This document shows positions 46,206-57,330 of a stretch of 64,000 nt of DNA, in pieces (positions within the stretch are counted from its first letter, which is position 1; each line of letters starts with the position of its first letter). The stretch spans positions 1 through 64,000 of the forward strand of contig NZ_BAGM01000056.1 of assembly GCF_000308855.1 (NCBI RefSeq), given 5' to 3'. Made by a program: the position numbers and the translations under genes. The notes under the pieces are model-generated. The model did no database searches and was not told where the DNA came from. It saw only the letters and a program-made list of their open reading frames with translations. The stretch is from Nocardia veterana NBRC 100344 (lineage in GTDB: Bacteria; Actinomycetota; Actinomycetes; Mycobacteriales; Mycobacteriaceae).

Positions 46206-46278
46206 GCGCACTCGCGCACCGTTCCCTCTCCCAACCTGTGGGCGCCGCCGCGCCCCTCGATCGAACAAGGACTGACCA

Positions 46279-46659
46279 GTGGCACGCGTCAAAAGGGCCG
46301 TCAACGCTCAGAAGAAGCGCCGTTCCGTGCTCGAGGCCTCCAAGGGCTACCGCGGGCAGCGCTCGCGGCTGTACCGCAAGGCCAAGGAACAGCAGCTGCA
46401 CTCGCTCACCTACGCCTACCGCGACCGCCGGGCCCGCAAGGGTGACTTCCGCAAGCTGTGGATCGCGCGTATCAACGCCGCGGCTCGGCTGAACGACATC
46501 ACCTACAACCGCTTCATCCAGGGCCTGAAGGCCGCGGGTGTCGAGGTCGACCGCAAGATCCTCGCCGAGCTCGCCGTCTCCGACGCCGAGGCGTTCGCCG
46601 GCCTGGTGGCGGTGGCCAAGGCCGCCCTGCCGGAGGATGTCAACGCTCCGGCCGCCTGA
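46279..46659 (+). CDS. rplT: 50S ribosomal protein L20
   Basis: 126-residue L20 (bL20), an early 23S rRNA-binding assembly protein. The basic N-terminal extension ([37 protein letters not shown]) and the globular [35 protein letters not shown] are diagnostic. In Bacillus L20 represses this operon through a leader RNA; the hairpins before infC here might serve a comparable purpose, but no L20-leader structure is recognised. GTG start at 46279. Confidence 0.97.
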   Translation: MARVKRAVNAQKKRRSVLEASKGYRGQRSRLYRKAKEQQLHSLTYAYRDRRARKGDFRKLWIARINAAARLNDITYNRFIQGLKAAGVEVDRKILAELAVSDAEAFAGLVAVAKAALPEDVNAPAA

Positions 46660-46670
46660 GCTGCGACCAG

Positions 46671-47579
46671 TTGACCAACACGTCGAAACGACCCGCGGAG
46701 CGCGGCTCCGACGACCGGACGAATCCGGAACTGTCGGAACGTAATCCGCGGGTCGTTTCCGCTGTCAAGCTGCACCGCTCCGCCGCTCGCCGCAAAACCG
46801 GCCGGTTCCTGGCCGAGGGCGCCAATTCCGTTGCCGCGGCGCTGGATACCGAGCGGGTCGAGGAGCTGTTCTATTCGCATCGCGCCGCCGAACGGGAACA
46901 CGAGCTGGTGGCCACGGCCGCCGCGCTGGGCGTGCGTACCAGCCTCGTGAGTGAGCGGGCCGCCGAACATCTGGGGGAGACCGTCACGCCGCCGGGTTTG
47001 GTCGCGGTGTGCCGGCTCGTGGATGTGCCGCTGGAACAGGTGCTTTCGGGCACCGCGTCGCCGCAGGCACGCGATGCGGCGGAAAGCGGAGCGGCCCCGG
47101 CCCGGATGCTGGCGGTGCCGGTCGAGATGTCCGACCCGGGTAATGCGGGCACGTTGATTCGCGTGGCCGATGCCGTCGGCGCGAACGGTGTCGTGCTGGC
47201 CGGCGACTCGGTGGATCCGCACAACGGCAAATGTGTGCGCGCCTGCGCGGGCAGCCTCTTCCATGTGCCGATCGCGCGCGAGCGCGATATCGACACGGTC
47301 CTGACCGCGTTGCGCGACAACGACATCACCGTGCTCGCCACCACCGCGCGCGGCGAGGTCGATCTCGACGACGCCGACGAGCTGCTCCGCACCGCCGGTG
47401 AGTCCGGGGGCACCGCATGGCTTTTCGGTAACGAGGCGCACGGTCTGGACCCGGCGCTCGCCGCCCGCGCCGATCATCGCATCCGAATCCCCATCCGCGG
47501 CCGCGCGGAAAGCCTCAACCTGGCGGCGGCCGCCGCGATCTGTCTCTACGCCGACGCGCGCGTGCGTCATCGCCGATAG
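46671..47579 (+). CDS. tsnR: SpoU/TrmH-family rRNA methyltransferase
   Basis: About 302 residues. The N-terminal substrate-binding part includes RNPRVVSAVKLHRSAARRKTGRFLAEGANSVAAALD. The SPOUT domain shows motif 1 MSDPGNAGTLIRVADAVGANGVVL, motif 2 LFGNEAHGL and motif 3 IPIRGRAESLNLAAAAAI. These enzymes 2'-O-methylate ribose in RNA; the homologue at this place in M. tuberculosis is called TsnR. A TTG at 46671, just after the rplT stop, is the likeliest start, but the first 30 residues are poorly conserved and a later start is possible. Confidence 0.85.
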   Translation: MTNTSKRPAERGSDDRTNPELSERNPRVVSAVKLHRSAARRKTGRFLAEGANSVAAALDTERVEELFYSHRAAEREHELVATAAALGVRTSLVSERAAEHLGETVTPPGLVAVCRLVDVPLEQVLSGTASPQARDAAESGAAPARMLAVPVEMSDPGNAGTLIRVADAVGANGVVLAGDSVDPHNGKCVRACAGSLFHVPIARERDIDTVLTALRDNDITVLATTARGEVDLDDADELLRTAGESGGTAWLFGNEAHGLDPALAARADHRIRIPIRGRAESLNLAAAAAICLYADARVRHRR

Positions 47580-47737
47580 CACCCGGTCGGGTGGGGGCTT
47601 CTCGGGATCGCCGGCGATTTCTCCGCCCGGCTCGCGGCGGCCGGCAGTCCGCGCTCCCGCGCGGCGGCCACGGTGTCCGGTCCACCACGCATGCTGTGCC
47701 GACCGGTGCGACACGGCGACAAGTAGCGAATACGACT

Positions 47738-47769
47738 GTGGGCGCCGGACATTCCTGCCCGGCGCCCAC
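47738..47769. terminator. Bidirectional terminator, infC operon / MFS gene
   Basis: GTGGGCGCCGG (47738-47748) pairs perfectly with CCGGCGCCCAC (47759-47769), ten-base loop, between convergent tsnR and the MFS gene. Confidence 0.8.
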
Positions 47770-47780
47770 TCGTGTGCCGA

Positions 47781-50195
47781 TCAGTCCCGCGGGTGCGCCA
47801 ACTCGATCACATGGTCGTCGTCGGTGCCCGCGGCCAGGGTGAGTGTGGAGGTGGTCGCCGGGTAACCGGCCGCCACCACCGTGTAGTCGCCGACCGCCAG
47901 ATCGGCGAACCGGTAGCTGCCATCCGCGCCGGTGGTGGTGCTGTCGAGCACCGCACCCCCGGCATCGATGAGGGTCACCCGGGCATCGCGCAGCGGACCG
48001 TGGGCGCCGTGCACGACACCGCGCAGCTGGGCGCCGCGGGAGAGCACCACGTCGAGTTGGGTGATGCCCTGCCCGGAGACTTCCGCCGGTACCGCCACCG
48101 GCTGGAATGTGGCGGCGTTGACCGCGACGGTCACCGGTCCGGGCACGAGGTCGGTCAGCGCGTAGTCACCCTCGGGTCCCGACGCACCTGCCGCCAGGAC
48201 GTCGCCGCGGCTGTCGGTGACGATCACCAGCGCATCGGCCACCGGCGTCCCGTCGTCGGCCGCCCGCACGGTACCGGCCAGACCGCTCATCCCGCTCAGT
48301 CGCACATCGTGTTCCAGCGGCCGCGCGGCTACGGTGACCGTCGTGGCCTGCGGCTGGAAGCCGTCGGCCGAGGCGATCAGCACATACGAACCGGGTTCCG
48401 GTGCGTCGAGCGCGTAGTGTCCGTCGCCGCGGGCGATGGTGCGGCCGATCTGGCGCCCGGTGGGGGAGATCAGGGTGAGCGCCGCGCGCGTCACCGGCGT
48501 GCCGTCGCCGGACCGGACGCGGCCGTGCACCGTGATCCCGGTGCTCACGAACTCCTCCGGTACCAGGCCGGACGCGTCTTCGGCCATGACCTGGGCCGGC
48601 AGCACCGGCTCCGAGGAGGACTCGGCGACCTGTGCCAGTGCGCCGGTGGTGCGCAGGGCGACCTCCTTGATGAACAGGGTCAGCAGGAACGCGACCAGTG
48701 CGATGGGCGCGGCGAACAGGAACACATCGGCGATGCCGTGGCCGTAGCCGTCCTCGACGATCGTGCGGACCGGGCCGGGCAGCGCGGCGAGGTCCGGGAT
48801 CTGGCTGCCGCCACCCATGCTCTGTGCCGCGGCCGGGCCGAGATGACTCAGGCCGTCGCTGATGTAGTCCTTGACCCGCTCGGCCATCACCGCGCCCAGT
48901 GCCGACACCCCGATCGCGCCGCCCAGGCTGCGGAAGAAGGTGACCAGTGAACTCGCCGCGCCCAGTTCGTGCGGCGCCACTTGGTTCTGCGTGCACAGCA
49001 CCAGGTTCTGCATCGTCATACCGATGCCCAGGCCCATCATCGCCATGTAGAGCGCGACCAGCCAGTAGTCGGTGTCGTAGCGGATGGTGCCGAGCAGGCC
49101 CAGCCCGGCGGTCACCAGGAATCCGCCGCTGACCAGCCACGCCTTCCACCGGCCGGTCCGGGTGATGATCTGGCCCGACACCGTCGAGGAGATGAACAGG
49201 CCGCCGATCATCGGGATGGTCATGATGCCCGACATCGTCGGCGATTCACCGCGTGCGAGCTGGAAGTACTGGCTGAAGAACACGGTGCCCGCGAACATCG
49301 CCACACCGATGAACAGCGAGGCCGCCGAGGCCAGGCTGATGGTGCGGTTGGCGAACAGGTGCATCGGCACGATCGGCTCGGCGGCCCGCAGCTCGACGAA
49401 GACGAACGCCACCGCCAGCACCACCGCGCCGAGCACCATCGCCAGCGTCTGCCAGGACAGCCACGCGTACTTGTCGCCGGCGAAGGTGACCCACACCAGC
49501 AGCAGGCAGACCGCGGCCGTCACCAGGAAGGCGCCGAGCCAGTCGACCTTCACCTCCCGCTTGGTGACGGGCAGGCGCAGCGTGCGCTGCAGCACGACCA
49601 GCGCGACCACGGCGAACGGGACGCCGACATAGAAGCACCAGCGCCAGCCCAGCCAGCTGGTATCGGTGATGACCCCGCCGAGCAGCGGGCCGCCGACGGT
49701 CGCGACCGCGAAGACCGCGCCCAGATAGCCGCTGTAGCGGCCGCGTTCGCGCGGCGAGATCATCGCCGCCATCACGATCTGGGCGAGGGCGGACAACCCG
49801 CCCGCGCCGATGCCCTGCACCGCGCGACAGGCGATCAGCATGCCCGGATTCTGGGACAGACCCGCGACGACCGAACCTGCCACGTAGATCAGGAGGGCGA
49901 TCTGGACGAGGGCCTTCTTGCTGAAGAGATCGGCGAGTTTGCCCCACAGCGGGGTGGTGGCCGTCATCGCGAGCAGGGACGCGGTGACGACCCAGGTGTA
50001 GGCGGACTGTCCGCCGCCGAGGGTGCCGATGATCTTCGGCAGCGCGTTGGTGACGATCGTCGAGGAGATGATCGCGACGAACATGCCCAGCAGCAGGCCG
50101 GAGAGGGCCTCCATGATCTGCCGGTGCGTCATCGGCGCCGCGTCGCCCGAATCCGGGGATCTGCGCGCGACGTCGTTCGCGGAGGTGGTTGCCAT
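47781..50195 (-). CDS. DHA2-family MFS exporter with C-terminal carboxypeptidase-regulatory-like domains
   Basis: 804 residues. The first 525 form a 14-segment drug:H+ antiporter (EmrB/QacA type): opening IMEALSGLLLGMFVAIISSTIVTNALP, motif A-like LWGKLADLFSKK and motif C-like YLGAVFAVATVGGPLLGGVI. The remaining 250 residues are three beta-rich repeats, each of the form G.V....GTPV..A.VTL....G.......GDGxYAL..L.PGSYxLIASADGFQP, which match carboxypeptidase-regulatory-like (CNA_B-type) domains. By topology the tail should be cytoplasmic. The ATG at 50195 is preceded by GAAAGAGAA. The TetR gene at 50377 lies upstream on the same strand. Confidence 0.87.
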   Translation of the reverse strand: MATTSANDVARRSPDSGDAAPMTHRQIMEALSGLLLGMFVAIISSTIVTNALPKIIGTLGGGQSAYTWVVTASLLAMTATTPLWGKLADLFSKKALVQIALLIYVAGSVVAGLSQNPGMLIACRAVQGIGAGGLSALAQIVMAAMISPRERGRYSGYLGAVFAVATVGGPLLGGVITDTSWLGWRWCFYVGVPFAVVALVVLQRTLRLPVTKREVKVDWLGAFLVTAAVCLLLVWVTFAGDKYAWLSWQTLAMVLGAVVLAVAFVFVELRAAEPIVPMHLFANRTISLASAASLFIGVAMFAGTVFFSQYFQLARGESPTMSGIMTIPMIGGLFISSTVSGQIITRTGRWKAWLVSGGFLVTAGLGLLGTIRYDTDYWLVALYMAMMGLGIGMTMQNLVLCTQNQVAPHELGAASSLVTFFRSLGGAIGVSALGAVMAERVKDYISDGLSHLGPAAAQSMGGGSQIPDLAALPGPVRTIVEDGYGHGIADVFLFAAPIALVAFLLTLFIKEVALRTTGALAQVAESSSEPVLPAQVMAEDASGLVPEEFVSTGITVHGRVRSGDGTPVTRAALTLISPTGRQIGRTIARGDGHYALDAPEPGSYVLIASADGFQPQATTVTVAARPLEHDVRLSGMSGLAGTVRAADDGTPVADALVIVTDSRGDVLAAGASGPEGDYALTDLVPGPVTVAVNAATFQPVAVPAEVSGQGITQLDVVLSRGAQLRGVVHGAHGPLRDARVTLIDAGGAVLDSTTTGADGSYRFADLAVGDYTVVAAGYPATTSTLTLAAGTDDDHVIELAHPRD

Positions 50196-50266
50196 CGTTC
50201 TCTTTCGGAAGCGGTCGATGCGGCGGCCGGGTCGGCTGCGCCGCATCAAGACGTGTTCGGGGACTT

Positions 50267-50281
50267 ATCAAACAAGTTGAT
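50267..50281. promoter_or_regulatory. ATCAA-ACAAG-TTGAT operator before MFS gene
   Basis: A perfect dyad within TTATCAAACAAGTTGATTAA. On the minus strand it lies between a TTACTT and a GATAAG hexamer 18 bases apart, so it can block an MFS-gene promoter. Confidence 0.55.
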
Positions 50282-50376
50282 TAACGAAAGTAACTATAAT
50301 CCGGTGAGAACGCCGCGCAAAGGCCGAACGGCCGGTGTGTTCGATCACATCCGGTCGGAACGGGTGAAACGGACGG

Positions 50377-50952
50377 TCAGTCGTCCCGAAGGCAGGCGTT
50401 GATCTCCTCGGCCCATCGGGGTGTCCGCACCGCGTCGGGGCCGATCACCTGCATGGCCGTCATGACGGTGATGAGCATGCCCGTGGCCATGAATTGCCGG
50501 GCATCGTCGGTGTCGGCGCCGGTCAGTTCGCGCACCAGGTCGTAGATGCGGCCGAACCGCTCGCGCACGTGGTCGCCGATCGCGGGATCGGCACTGGCGG
50601 AGAAGCCGTGCAGCATGATCAGCGGCAGTTCCCGCTCGGCGAGGAACACCTCGTAACCCTTGCCGAGCGCCTGCAAGGCTTCCTGCGGCGTCGCATTCGC
50701 CGGGGCATCGGCGCGGGCAGCGCGGAAGACCTCTTCGATCCGTCCGCAGGCCCGGTTGACCGCGGCGACGAACAGGCGCTCCTTGGTTCCGAACAGCCGG
50801 ATCACGTACGGCTGCGATACTCCGGCGAGCCGGGCGATCTCATCGGTTTTCGTTGCGGCGTAGCCACTTTCGGCGAAGGCGTGGACGGCGGCCGCGAGTA
50901 CCTGCTCGCTGCGCTCGGCCGCGGTCAGGCGGGTGCGGGTCGAGTCCGCCAT
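50377..50952 (-). CDS. TetR-family transcriptional regulator
   Basis: 191-residue TetR regulator. Helix-turn-helix: RSEQVLAAAVHAFAESGYAATKTDEIARLAGVSQPYVIRLFGTKERLFVAAV. GAGGAGG precedes the ATG. It is flanked by an MFS exporter downstream on its own strand and a divergent MFS exporter, so it probably controls one or both; distinct palindromes lie before each. The TetR-exporter arrangement is the usual one for drug-responsive efflux. Confidence 0.9.
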   Translation of the reverse strand: MADSTRTRLTAAERSEQVLAAAVHAFAESGYAATKTDEIARLAGVSQPYVIRLFGTKERLFVAAVNRACGRIEEVFRAARADAPANATPQEALQALGKGYEVFLAERELPLIMLHGFSASADPAIGDHVRERFGRIYDLVRELTGADTDDARQFMATGMLITVMTAMQVIGPDAVRTPRWAEEINACLRDD

Positions 50953-51026
50953 GGTCCTCCTCGCAATCGTCGGGAACGGTCACCGTAGCGCGGCGGCGGG
51001 CGGATCGAGGCCGGCGCCGGCGCCTG

Positions 51027-51083
51027 TTGACATGTTATCAGCGGATGCATACTGTGACTCACATCAAGTTATCAGTCGATAAC
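51027..51083 (+). promoter_or_regulatory. Near-consensus promoter with two operator copies
   Basis: TTGACA (51027-51032), 17 bases, TACTGT (51050-51055). GTTATC-AGTC-GATAAC (51068-51083) is a perfect dyad, and GTTATCAGCGGATGCA (51034-51049), in the spacer, is a degenerate copy. Candidate TetR operators for the divergent MFS gene. Confidence 0.7.
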
Positions 51084-51098
51084 AACAAAGGATTCGCA

Positions 51099-52664
51099 AT
51101 GACCACCATCACCCTCGACACGCCACCTCGCGCCGGGAGTTCCGCACCCGGTCGGCGCCCGCTCGCGGCGATCCTCGCCGCCGTCGGCATCCCGATGTTC
51201 ATGGTCACCCTGGACAACCTGGTCGTGACCAACGCCTTACCGGTGATCCGGACCGAACTCGGCGCATCCCTCGCCGACCTGCAATGGTTCGTCAACGCCT
51301 ACACTCTGTCCTTCGCATCGCTGCTGCTCACCGCCGCCGCGCTCGGCGACCGGTTCGGGCGGCGCCGGGTCTATCTCGCGGGCATCGCCCTGTTCACGCT
51401 GGCCTCGGCCGCCTGCGCGCTGGCGACCGAACCGTGGATGCTCATCGCCGCCCGGGCCATCCAGGGCTTCGGCGGCGCCGCGGTGATGCCGTTGTCGTTG
51501 ACCCTGCTGGCGAATGCGGTGCCGGTCGCCAAGCGCAGTGCCGCGATCGGAATCTGGGGCGGCATTTCCGGCCTCGGCATCGCGGTCGGACCCGTGGTCG
51601 GCGGCCTGGTCGTCGACGGACTGAGCTGGCAGTGGATCTTCTGGCTCAACGTGCCCATCGGAGTGCTGGCACTGCCGTTCGTGGCACGCACGCTGAGCGA
51701 ATCCTTCGGTGGCGGAAAGCGTTTGGATCCGCTCGGACTGGTGCTGTCCGCCGGTGGTGTGCTGTCGCTCGTCTGGGGCGTGGTGCACGGCGCCGACGAC
51801 GGCTGGACTTCCGGACCGGTGCCGGCCACCCTGATCGGTGGGGCCGTGGCCCTGGTGGCGTTCATCGGCTGGGAGCTGCGCACAGCGGCGCCGATGCTGC
51901 CGATGCGGTTGTTCCGCTCGCGGGCGTTCGGGGTGATGAACGTCTCGGCGTTCGCGTTCGCGGTGGGCGTCTTCGGCTCGATCTTCCTGCTGGCGCAGTT
52001 CTTCCAGGTCGTGCAGGGCTACTCGCCGCTGGCAGCCGGGGTGCGGACCCTGCCGTGGACGATGGCGCCGATGGTGGTCGCACCGCTGGCGGGGCTGGTG
52101 GTCGATCGGGTCGGGGCGCGCACGCTCATCGTCGCGGGTCAGGTCTTGCAGGCGGCGGCGCTGGCCTGGATCGCAGCGTTGCTCTCGGCGGACACGTCCT
52201 ACAGCGCGGTCATCGGACCGTTCGTCCTCGCTGGTGTCGGGATGGGCCTGACCTTCGCTCCCGGCTCGACCGTCGTGATGGCCAGCGTCGCACCCGGCGA
52301 CCAGGGCGTGGCCTCGGGCACCAACAACACGATCCGCGAGGTCGGCGTGGCGATGGGGGTGGCGGTGCTGGCATCGATCTTCGCCTCCTACGGCTCCTAT
52401 CTCAGCCCGGCAGATTTCGTCGCCGGGATGGTGCCGGCGATCCGGGTGGGAGCGGTGATCGTGGCGCTCGGTGCGTGCGCCACCCTGCTGCTGCCGCGCC
52501 GGATCACGCGGTCGAGTAGAGCCGTCGGCTCGACGCTGGTGACGGCCACCGTCGCAGCGGCCAGGAGGCGCACTGCCCGGATGTCCGGGCGGTGCGCCGG
52601 CTGCGTCGATCACCTCGACGTCCCGGGCGCCACGCCGTCCTCGTCGCGGCTGCCGAGACGGTGA
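51099..52664 (+). CDS. MFS exporter, DHA2/EmrB-QacA family
   Basis: 521-residue drug:H+ antiporter with about 14 membrane segments. The N-terminus is LAAILAAVGIPMFMVTLDNLVVTNALPVIRTELGASLADLQWFVNAYTLSFASLLLTAAALGDRFGRRRVYLAG, followed by the motif C-like GIWGGISGLGIAVGPVVGGLVVDG. The last 50 residues are unusual: after LLLPRR, where relatives normally stop, a Ser/Arg/Thr-rich tail with Cys residues (MSGRCAGC) follows, suggesting a lost stop codon or frameshift at the 3' end. GGATTC precedes the ATG weakly. Divergent from the TetR gene. Confidence 0.88.
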   Translation: MTTITLDTPPRAGSSAPGRRPLAAILAAVGIPMFMVTLDNLVVTNALPVIRTELGASLADLQWFVNAYTLSFASLLLTAAALGDRFGRRRVYLAGIALFTLASAACALATEPWMLIAARAIQGFGGAAVMPLSLTLLANAVPVAKRSAAIGIWGGISGLGIAVGPVVGGLVVDGLSWQWIFWLNVPIGVLALPFVARTLSESFGGGKRLDPLGLVLSAGGVLSLVWGVVHGADDGWTSGPVPATLIGGAVALVAFIGWELRTAAPMLPMRLFRSRAFGVMNVSAFAFAVGVFGSIFLLAQFFQVVQGYSPLAAGVRTLPWTMAPMVVAPLAGLVVDRVGARTLIVAGQVLQAAALAWIAALLSADTSYSAVIGPFVLAGVGMGLTFAPGSTVVMASVAPGDQGVASGTNNTIREVGVAMGVAVLASIFASYGSYLSPADFVAGMVPAIRVGAVIVALGACATLLLPRRITRSSRAVGSTLVTATVAAARRRTARMSGRCAGCVDHLDVPGATPSSSRLPRR

Positions 52665-52782
52665 TGCCGGTGTTCGAGGCGTGGCCCCGCCTTTCGATTG
52701 CCGGAAATCTCCGTGCGGGCGGGCTGCTGTCATCACCTACTATCCGACCGGCGACAATATAGTTTCGATGCCGACTGGATAG

Positions 52783-54000
<1,218 letters not shown>

Positions 54001-54055
54001 GTCCGGCCGACACCCCCCAACCCGAGAACCTTCTTACGAGGAAGCGAAACGTCAA

Positions 54056-56557
54056 GTGCGAGTAGCGCAGTCCTGGCTGACCGAAACCCTGCGGCGGACC
54101 ACTCCCGACTGGTCGCTGACGCCCGAGGAACTCGACGCCGGTTTCGTCCGCGTGGGCCTCGAGGTCGAGGAACTCGACACGCTGCAGCCGGTGACCGGCG
54201 ATATCGAGCATCCGCTGGTGGTCGGCCGGGTCGCCGAGATCACCGAGCTGACCGAGTTCAAGAAGCCGATCCGCTTCTGCAAGGTCGATGTCGGCAAGCC
54301 GGAACTGCAGGAGATCATCTGCGGCGCACGCAATTTCGCGGTCGGTGACCTCGTCGTGGTAGTGCTGCCGGGCGGGGTACTGCCCGGCGGATTCCGGATC
54401 ACCTCGCGTAAGACCTACGGGCACGTGTCCAACGGCATGATCTGCTCGGTCGCCGAACTCGGGATCGGTAAGGACCACTCGGGCATTCTGGTGCTGGAGC
54501 CGGGCACCGCCGAACCGGGCGCTGATGCCAACGAACTGCTGGGCCTCGACGATACGGTGGTCGAACTCAACATCACCCCGGACCGCGGTTACTGCTTCTC
54601 GGTGCGCGGCCTGGCCCGCGAACTGGCCTGCGGTTTCGACCTCGACTACGCCGATCCGGCGGTCCGCACCCTGCCCGACGACGAGGCCGATGCCTATGCC
54701 GTCACGGTGGAACCGGAATCCGGTTGCACCCGCTTCGCCGTTCGGAAGGTGACCGGCGTCGACCCGAACGCGGTGAGCCCCTGGTGGTTACAGCGCCGCC
54801 TGCTGCTGGCGGGCGTGCGCCCGATCTCACCGGCGGTCGACGTGACCAACTACGTCATGCTCGAACTCGGACAGCCCCTGCACGCCTTCGACGCCGCGAA
54901 AGTGACCGGCCCGCTGGTGGTTCGGCGCGCCCACACCGGGGAGACGCTGCGCACCCTCGACGATGTCGAGCGGGTGCTGAACGCCGAGGACGTCGTCATC
55001 ACCGACGATTCGGGCGTGATCTCGCTGGCCGGCGTCATGGGCGGTGCGAGCACCGAAGTCGGTGCGGCCACCACCGACGTACTGCTGGAGGCGGCCACCT
55101 GGAATCCGCTCGCGGTCTATCGCACCGCGCGCCGGCACAAGCTGGTCTCGGAGGCCGGCAAGCGCTACGAGCGCGTGGTGGACCCGGAGATCAATGTCGC
55201 CGCGCTGGATCGGGCTGCCACCCTGCTGGCCGAAATCGCCGGTGGCACAGTCGAAGCCGCGTTGACCGACGTCCGGTTGCCGGTGCCCGCCGTGGAACCG
55301 ATCCGGATGGACATCGATCTGGCCGATCGGACCGCCGGTGTGGTCTACCCGACCGGCACCTCGGCGCGGCGGCTCGCGCAGATCGGCTGTGCGGTCGAGG
55401 TGAGCGTGAGCGAGACCGGGCACGGTCAGCTGGTCGTGACCCCGCCGAGCTGGCGCCCGGACCTGGCGCAGCCCGCCGATCTAGTGGAGGAGGTGCTGCG
55501 GCTGGAGGGACTCGAGCAGATTCCCTCGGTACTGCCGACCGCCCCCGCCGGCCGCGGCTTGACCCCGGTGCAGCGTCGTCGCCGAGCCGTCAGCCGCGCG
55601 CTCGCCTTCGCCGGCTGCGTCGAGGTGCCCGCGCCGATCTTCATGACCGCCGGTGTCTTCGACACCTGGGGCCTCGACGAGGACGATCCGCGGCGCAACA
55701 CCCTGCGCGTGCTCAACCCCCTCGATGTGGAGAAGGCGGAGCTGGCGACGACGCTGTTGCCCGCGTTGCTGGAGGTCGCCGCCCGCAACATCTCCCGCGG
55801 CGAACGCGATCTGTCGATCTACGGCATCGCGCAGGTCGTGCTGCCCGGTCCGAATACGCACGGCGTCGCCGCGCTCCCGGTCGACCGGCGGCCCAGCGAC
55901 GAGCAGATCCGGGAACTGATCGACTCGCTCCCCGACCAGCCCGTGCACGTGGCCGCAGTTCTCACCGGCCGCCGGGAGCCGCGCGGACCGTGGGGTCCGG
56001 GCCGGGCCGCCGAGGCCGCCGACGCCTTCGCCCTGGCCGATGCCGTCGCCGATGCCGCGGGTGTCACGATCGAGCGCCGGGCCGCGGCCTATCTGCCGTT
56101 CCACCCCGGCCGCTGCGCGGAACTGCTGGTCGACGGCACCGTGGTCGGACACGCCGGAGAGTTGCACCCGGCGGTCCTCGAACGCAGCGGGTTGCCGCCG
56201 CGAACCTGCGCGTTGGAATTGGATCTGGACGCCCTGCCGCTGCGCGAATCCCGGCCGGCCCCCGTGGTTTCCGCCTTCCCGGCGGTACTGCAGGACGTGT
56301 CGGTGAGCGTCGAGAAGTCGGTGGGTGCGGCGCAGGTGGAGTCCGCACTCCGCACCGGCGCGGGTGAGCTGCTCGAGGACATCGCGCTGTTCGATGTGTA
56401 CGAGGGCGCCCAGGCGGGCGAGGGCCGCAAATCGCTCACCTACGCCCTGCGGTTCCGCGCCACCGACCGCACCTTGACCGAGGACGAGGCCAGCGCGGCG
56501 CGGGATGCCGCGGTCGCCGCGGCGGCCGATGCGGTGGGAGCCGTGCTGCGCGGCTGA
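54056..56557 (+). CDS. pheT: Phenylalanyl-tRNA synthetase beta subunit
   Basis: 833-residue beta subunit; the length matches M. tuberculosis PheT. It starts [10 protein letters not shown] and has the tRNA-binding OB domain ([11 protein letters not shown]...[18 protein letters not shown]), the B3/B4 editing domain ([30 protein letters not shown]), the B5 domain, the inactive synthetase core and the C-terminal ferredoxin-like anticodon-binding domain ([25 protein letters not shown]). It pairs with PheS as an alpha2-beta2 enzyme charging tRNA-Phe. GTG at 54056, with AGGAAG about 12 bases upstream. Confidence 0.96.
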   Translation: MRVAQSWLTETLRRTTPDWSLTPEELDAGFVRVGLEVEELDTLQPVTGDIEHPLVVGRVAEITELTEFKKPIRFCKVDVGKPELQEIICGARNFAVGDLVVVVLPGGVLPGGFRITSRKTYGHVSNGMICSVAELGIGKDHSGILVLEPGTAEPGADANELLGLDDTVVELNITPDRGYCFSVRGLARELACGFDLDYADPAVRTLPDDEADAYAVTVEPESGCTRFAVRKVTGVDPNAVSPWWLQRRLLLAGVRPISPAVDVTNYVMLELGQPLHAFDAAKVTGPLVVRRAHTGETLRTLDDVERVLNAEDVVITDDSGVISLAGVMGGASTEVGAATTDVLLEAATWNPLAVYRTARRHKLVSEAGKRYERVVDPEINVAALDRAATLLAEIAGGTVEAALTDVRLPVPAVEPIRMDIDLADRTAGVVYPTGTSARRLAQIGCAVEVSVSETGHGQLVVTPPSWRPDLAQPADLVEEVLRLEGLEQIPSVLPTAPAGRGLTPVQRRRRAVSRALAFAGCVEVPAPIFMTAGVFDTWGLDEDDPRRNTLRVLNPLDVEKAELATTLLPALLEVAARNISRGERDLSIYGIAQVVLPGPNTHGVAALPVDRRPSDEQIRELIDSLPDQPVHVAAVLTGRREPRGPWGPGRAAEAADAFALADAVADAAGVTIERRAAAYLPFHPGRCAELLVDGTVVGHAGELHPAVLERSGLPPRTCALELDLDALPLRESRPAPVVSAFPAVLQDVSVSVEKSVGAAQVESALRTGAGELLEDIALFDVYEGAQAGEGRKSLTYALRFRATDRTLTEDEASAARDAAVAAAADAVGAVLRG

Positions 56558-56565
56558 CGACCGGG

Positions 56566-57330
56566 CTACGCGTAGATCTCGCCCGGCCACATCTCGCCGG
56601 TGATCATGCCCCGGGTCCGCATCTCCTCGAGCCGGGCCTGGGCCGCGGCGATCTCGGCGCCGCGAATGCCGTGGAGATCGCCGACCACCGCCGCCAATCG
56701 CTGCGGCGTCGCCTGTTCGACGGCGCGCATCGTGTTCTCGCTCAACGGTTGGTACTGGAACTCCTTGACGAACGGCGACACCAGCTGCAGACCTTTCACG
56801 GGACGCGGGAAGGTCATGCGGTTGTCGTAGCCGGTGAGGTCGCCGGCGGGTGTGGCGCCGTGGTTCACATCCCGGTCGACCGCGCCGACGGTGTAATCGA
56901 GCACCGCCATCTGTTCGCGCTGTTCCGGGTGATACCGCTCGAGCGGCTGTGGTGGGCTGAGCCCGGGCACGAATTCCTGGCCGGACCCCGGGCCCAGCGG
57001 TCCGGAGATCCGGCCGGTCGGCGGGATCCGTCCGAATTCGAACAGCCGGTCCGCGCGGTAGGTGCCGATATCGCGTGAGGTCCGGGACCGAGGGTCGCTG
57101 GGAAAGCCCTTGAAACTGTAGGTCGAATCGCGCGACTCCGGTTTGTAGATGTACTTCTTTCCGTCGTCGCCGTCGACCAGGAAGGTGTTCCCGCGCCGGT
57201 CCCCGTGCGGCGTCATATTCCGGTACTGCTGGCCGAGCAGCCGATTCTCCGGCACCGTCAGCTCGCTCTTGAACCGGATGAGATCCTCGCCCGCGGCGAT
57301 GTCCGCCTTGTCGAACACGCCGCCGGACAA
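56566..57330 (-). CDS. PI3/PI4-kinase-like protein, main part of a probably frameshifted gene
   Basis: 254 residues from a TTG at 57330. The fold looks like the bacterial phosphatidylinositol-kinase/HipA-like group: KKYIYKPESRDSTYSF (nucleotide-binding Lys), the GRIPPTGRI loop, AVLDYTVGAVDRDVNHG (catalytic DRxxN) and TGYDNRMTFP (DN metal-binding motif). All key positions appear kept, so it may be an active protein kinase-like enzyme. The TTG has no ribosome-binding site, and the sequence upstream codes in another frame for a credible N-terminus, so I read this as the 3' part of a gene broken by a one-base shift. Confidence 0.65.
   Translation of the reverse strand: MSGGVFDKADIAAGEDLIRFKSELTVPENRLLGQQYRNMTPHGDRRGNTFLVDGDDGKKYIYKPESRDSTYSFKGFPSDPRSRTSRDIGTYRADRLFEFGRIPPTGRISGPLGPGSGQEFVPGLSPPQPLERYHPEQREQMAVLDYTVGAVDRDVNHGATPAGDLTGYDNRMTFPRPVKGLQLVSPFVKEFQYQPLSENTMRAVEQATPQRLAAVVGDLHGIRGAEIAAAQARLEEMRTRGMITGEMWPGEIYA

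Noticed and set aside
48969-50402. A 477-codon frame antisense to the MFS gene
   Set aside because: The translation is dominated by His, Arg and Asp, typical of shadows of membrane proteins.
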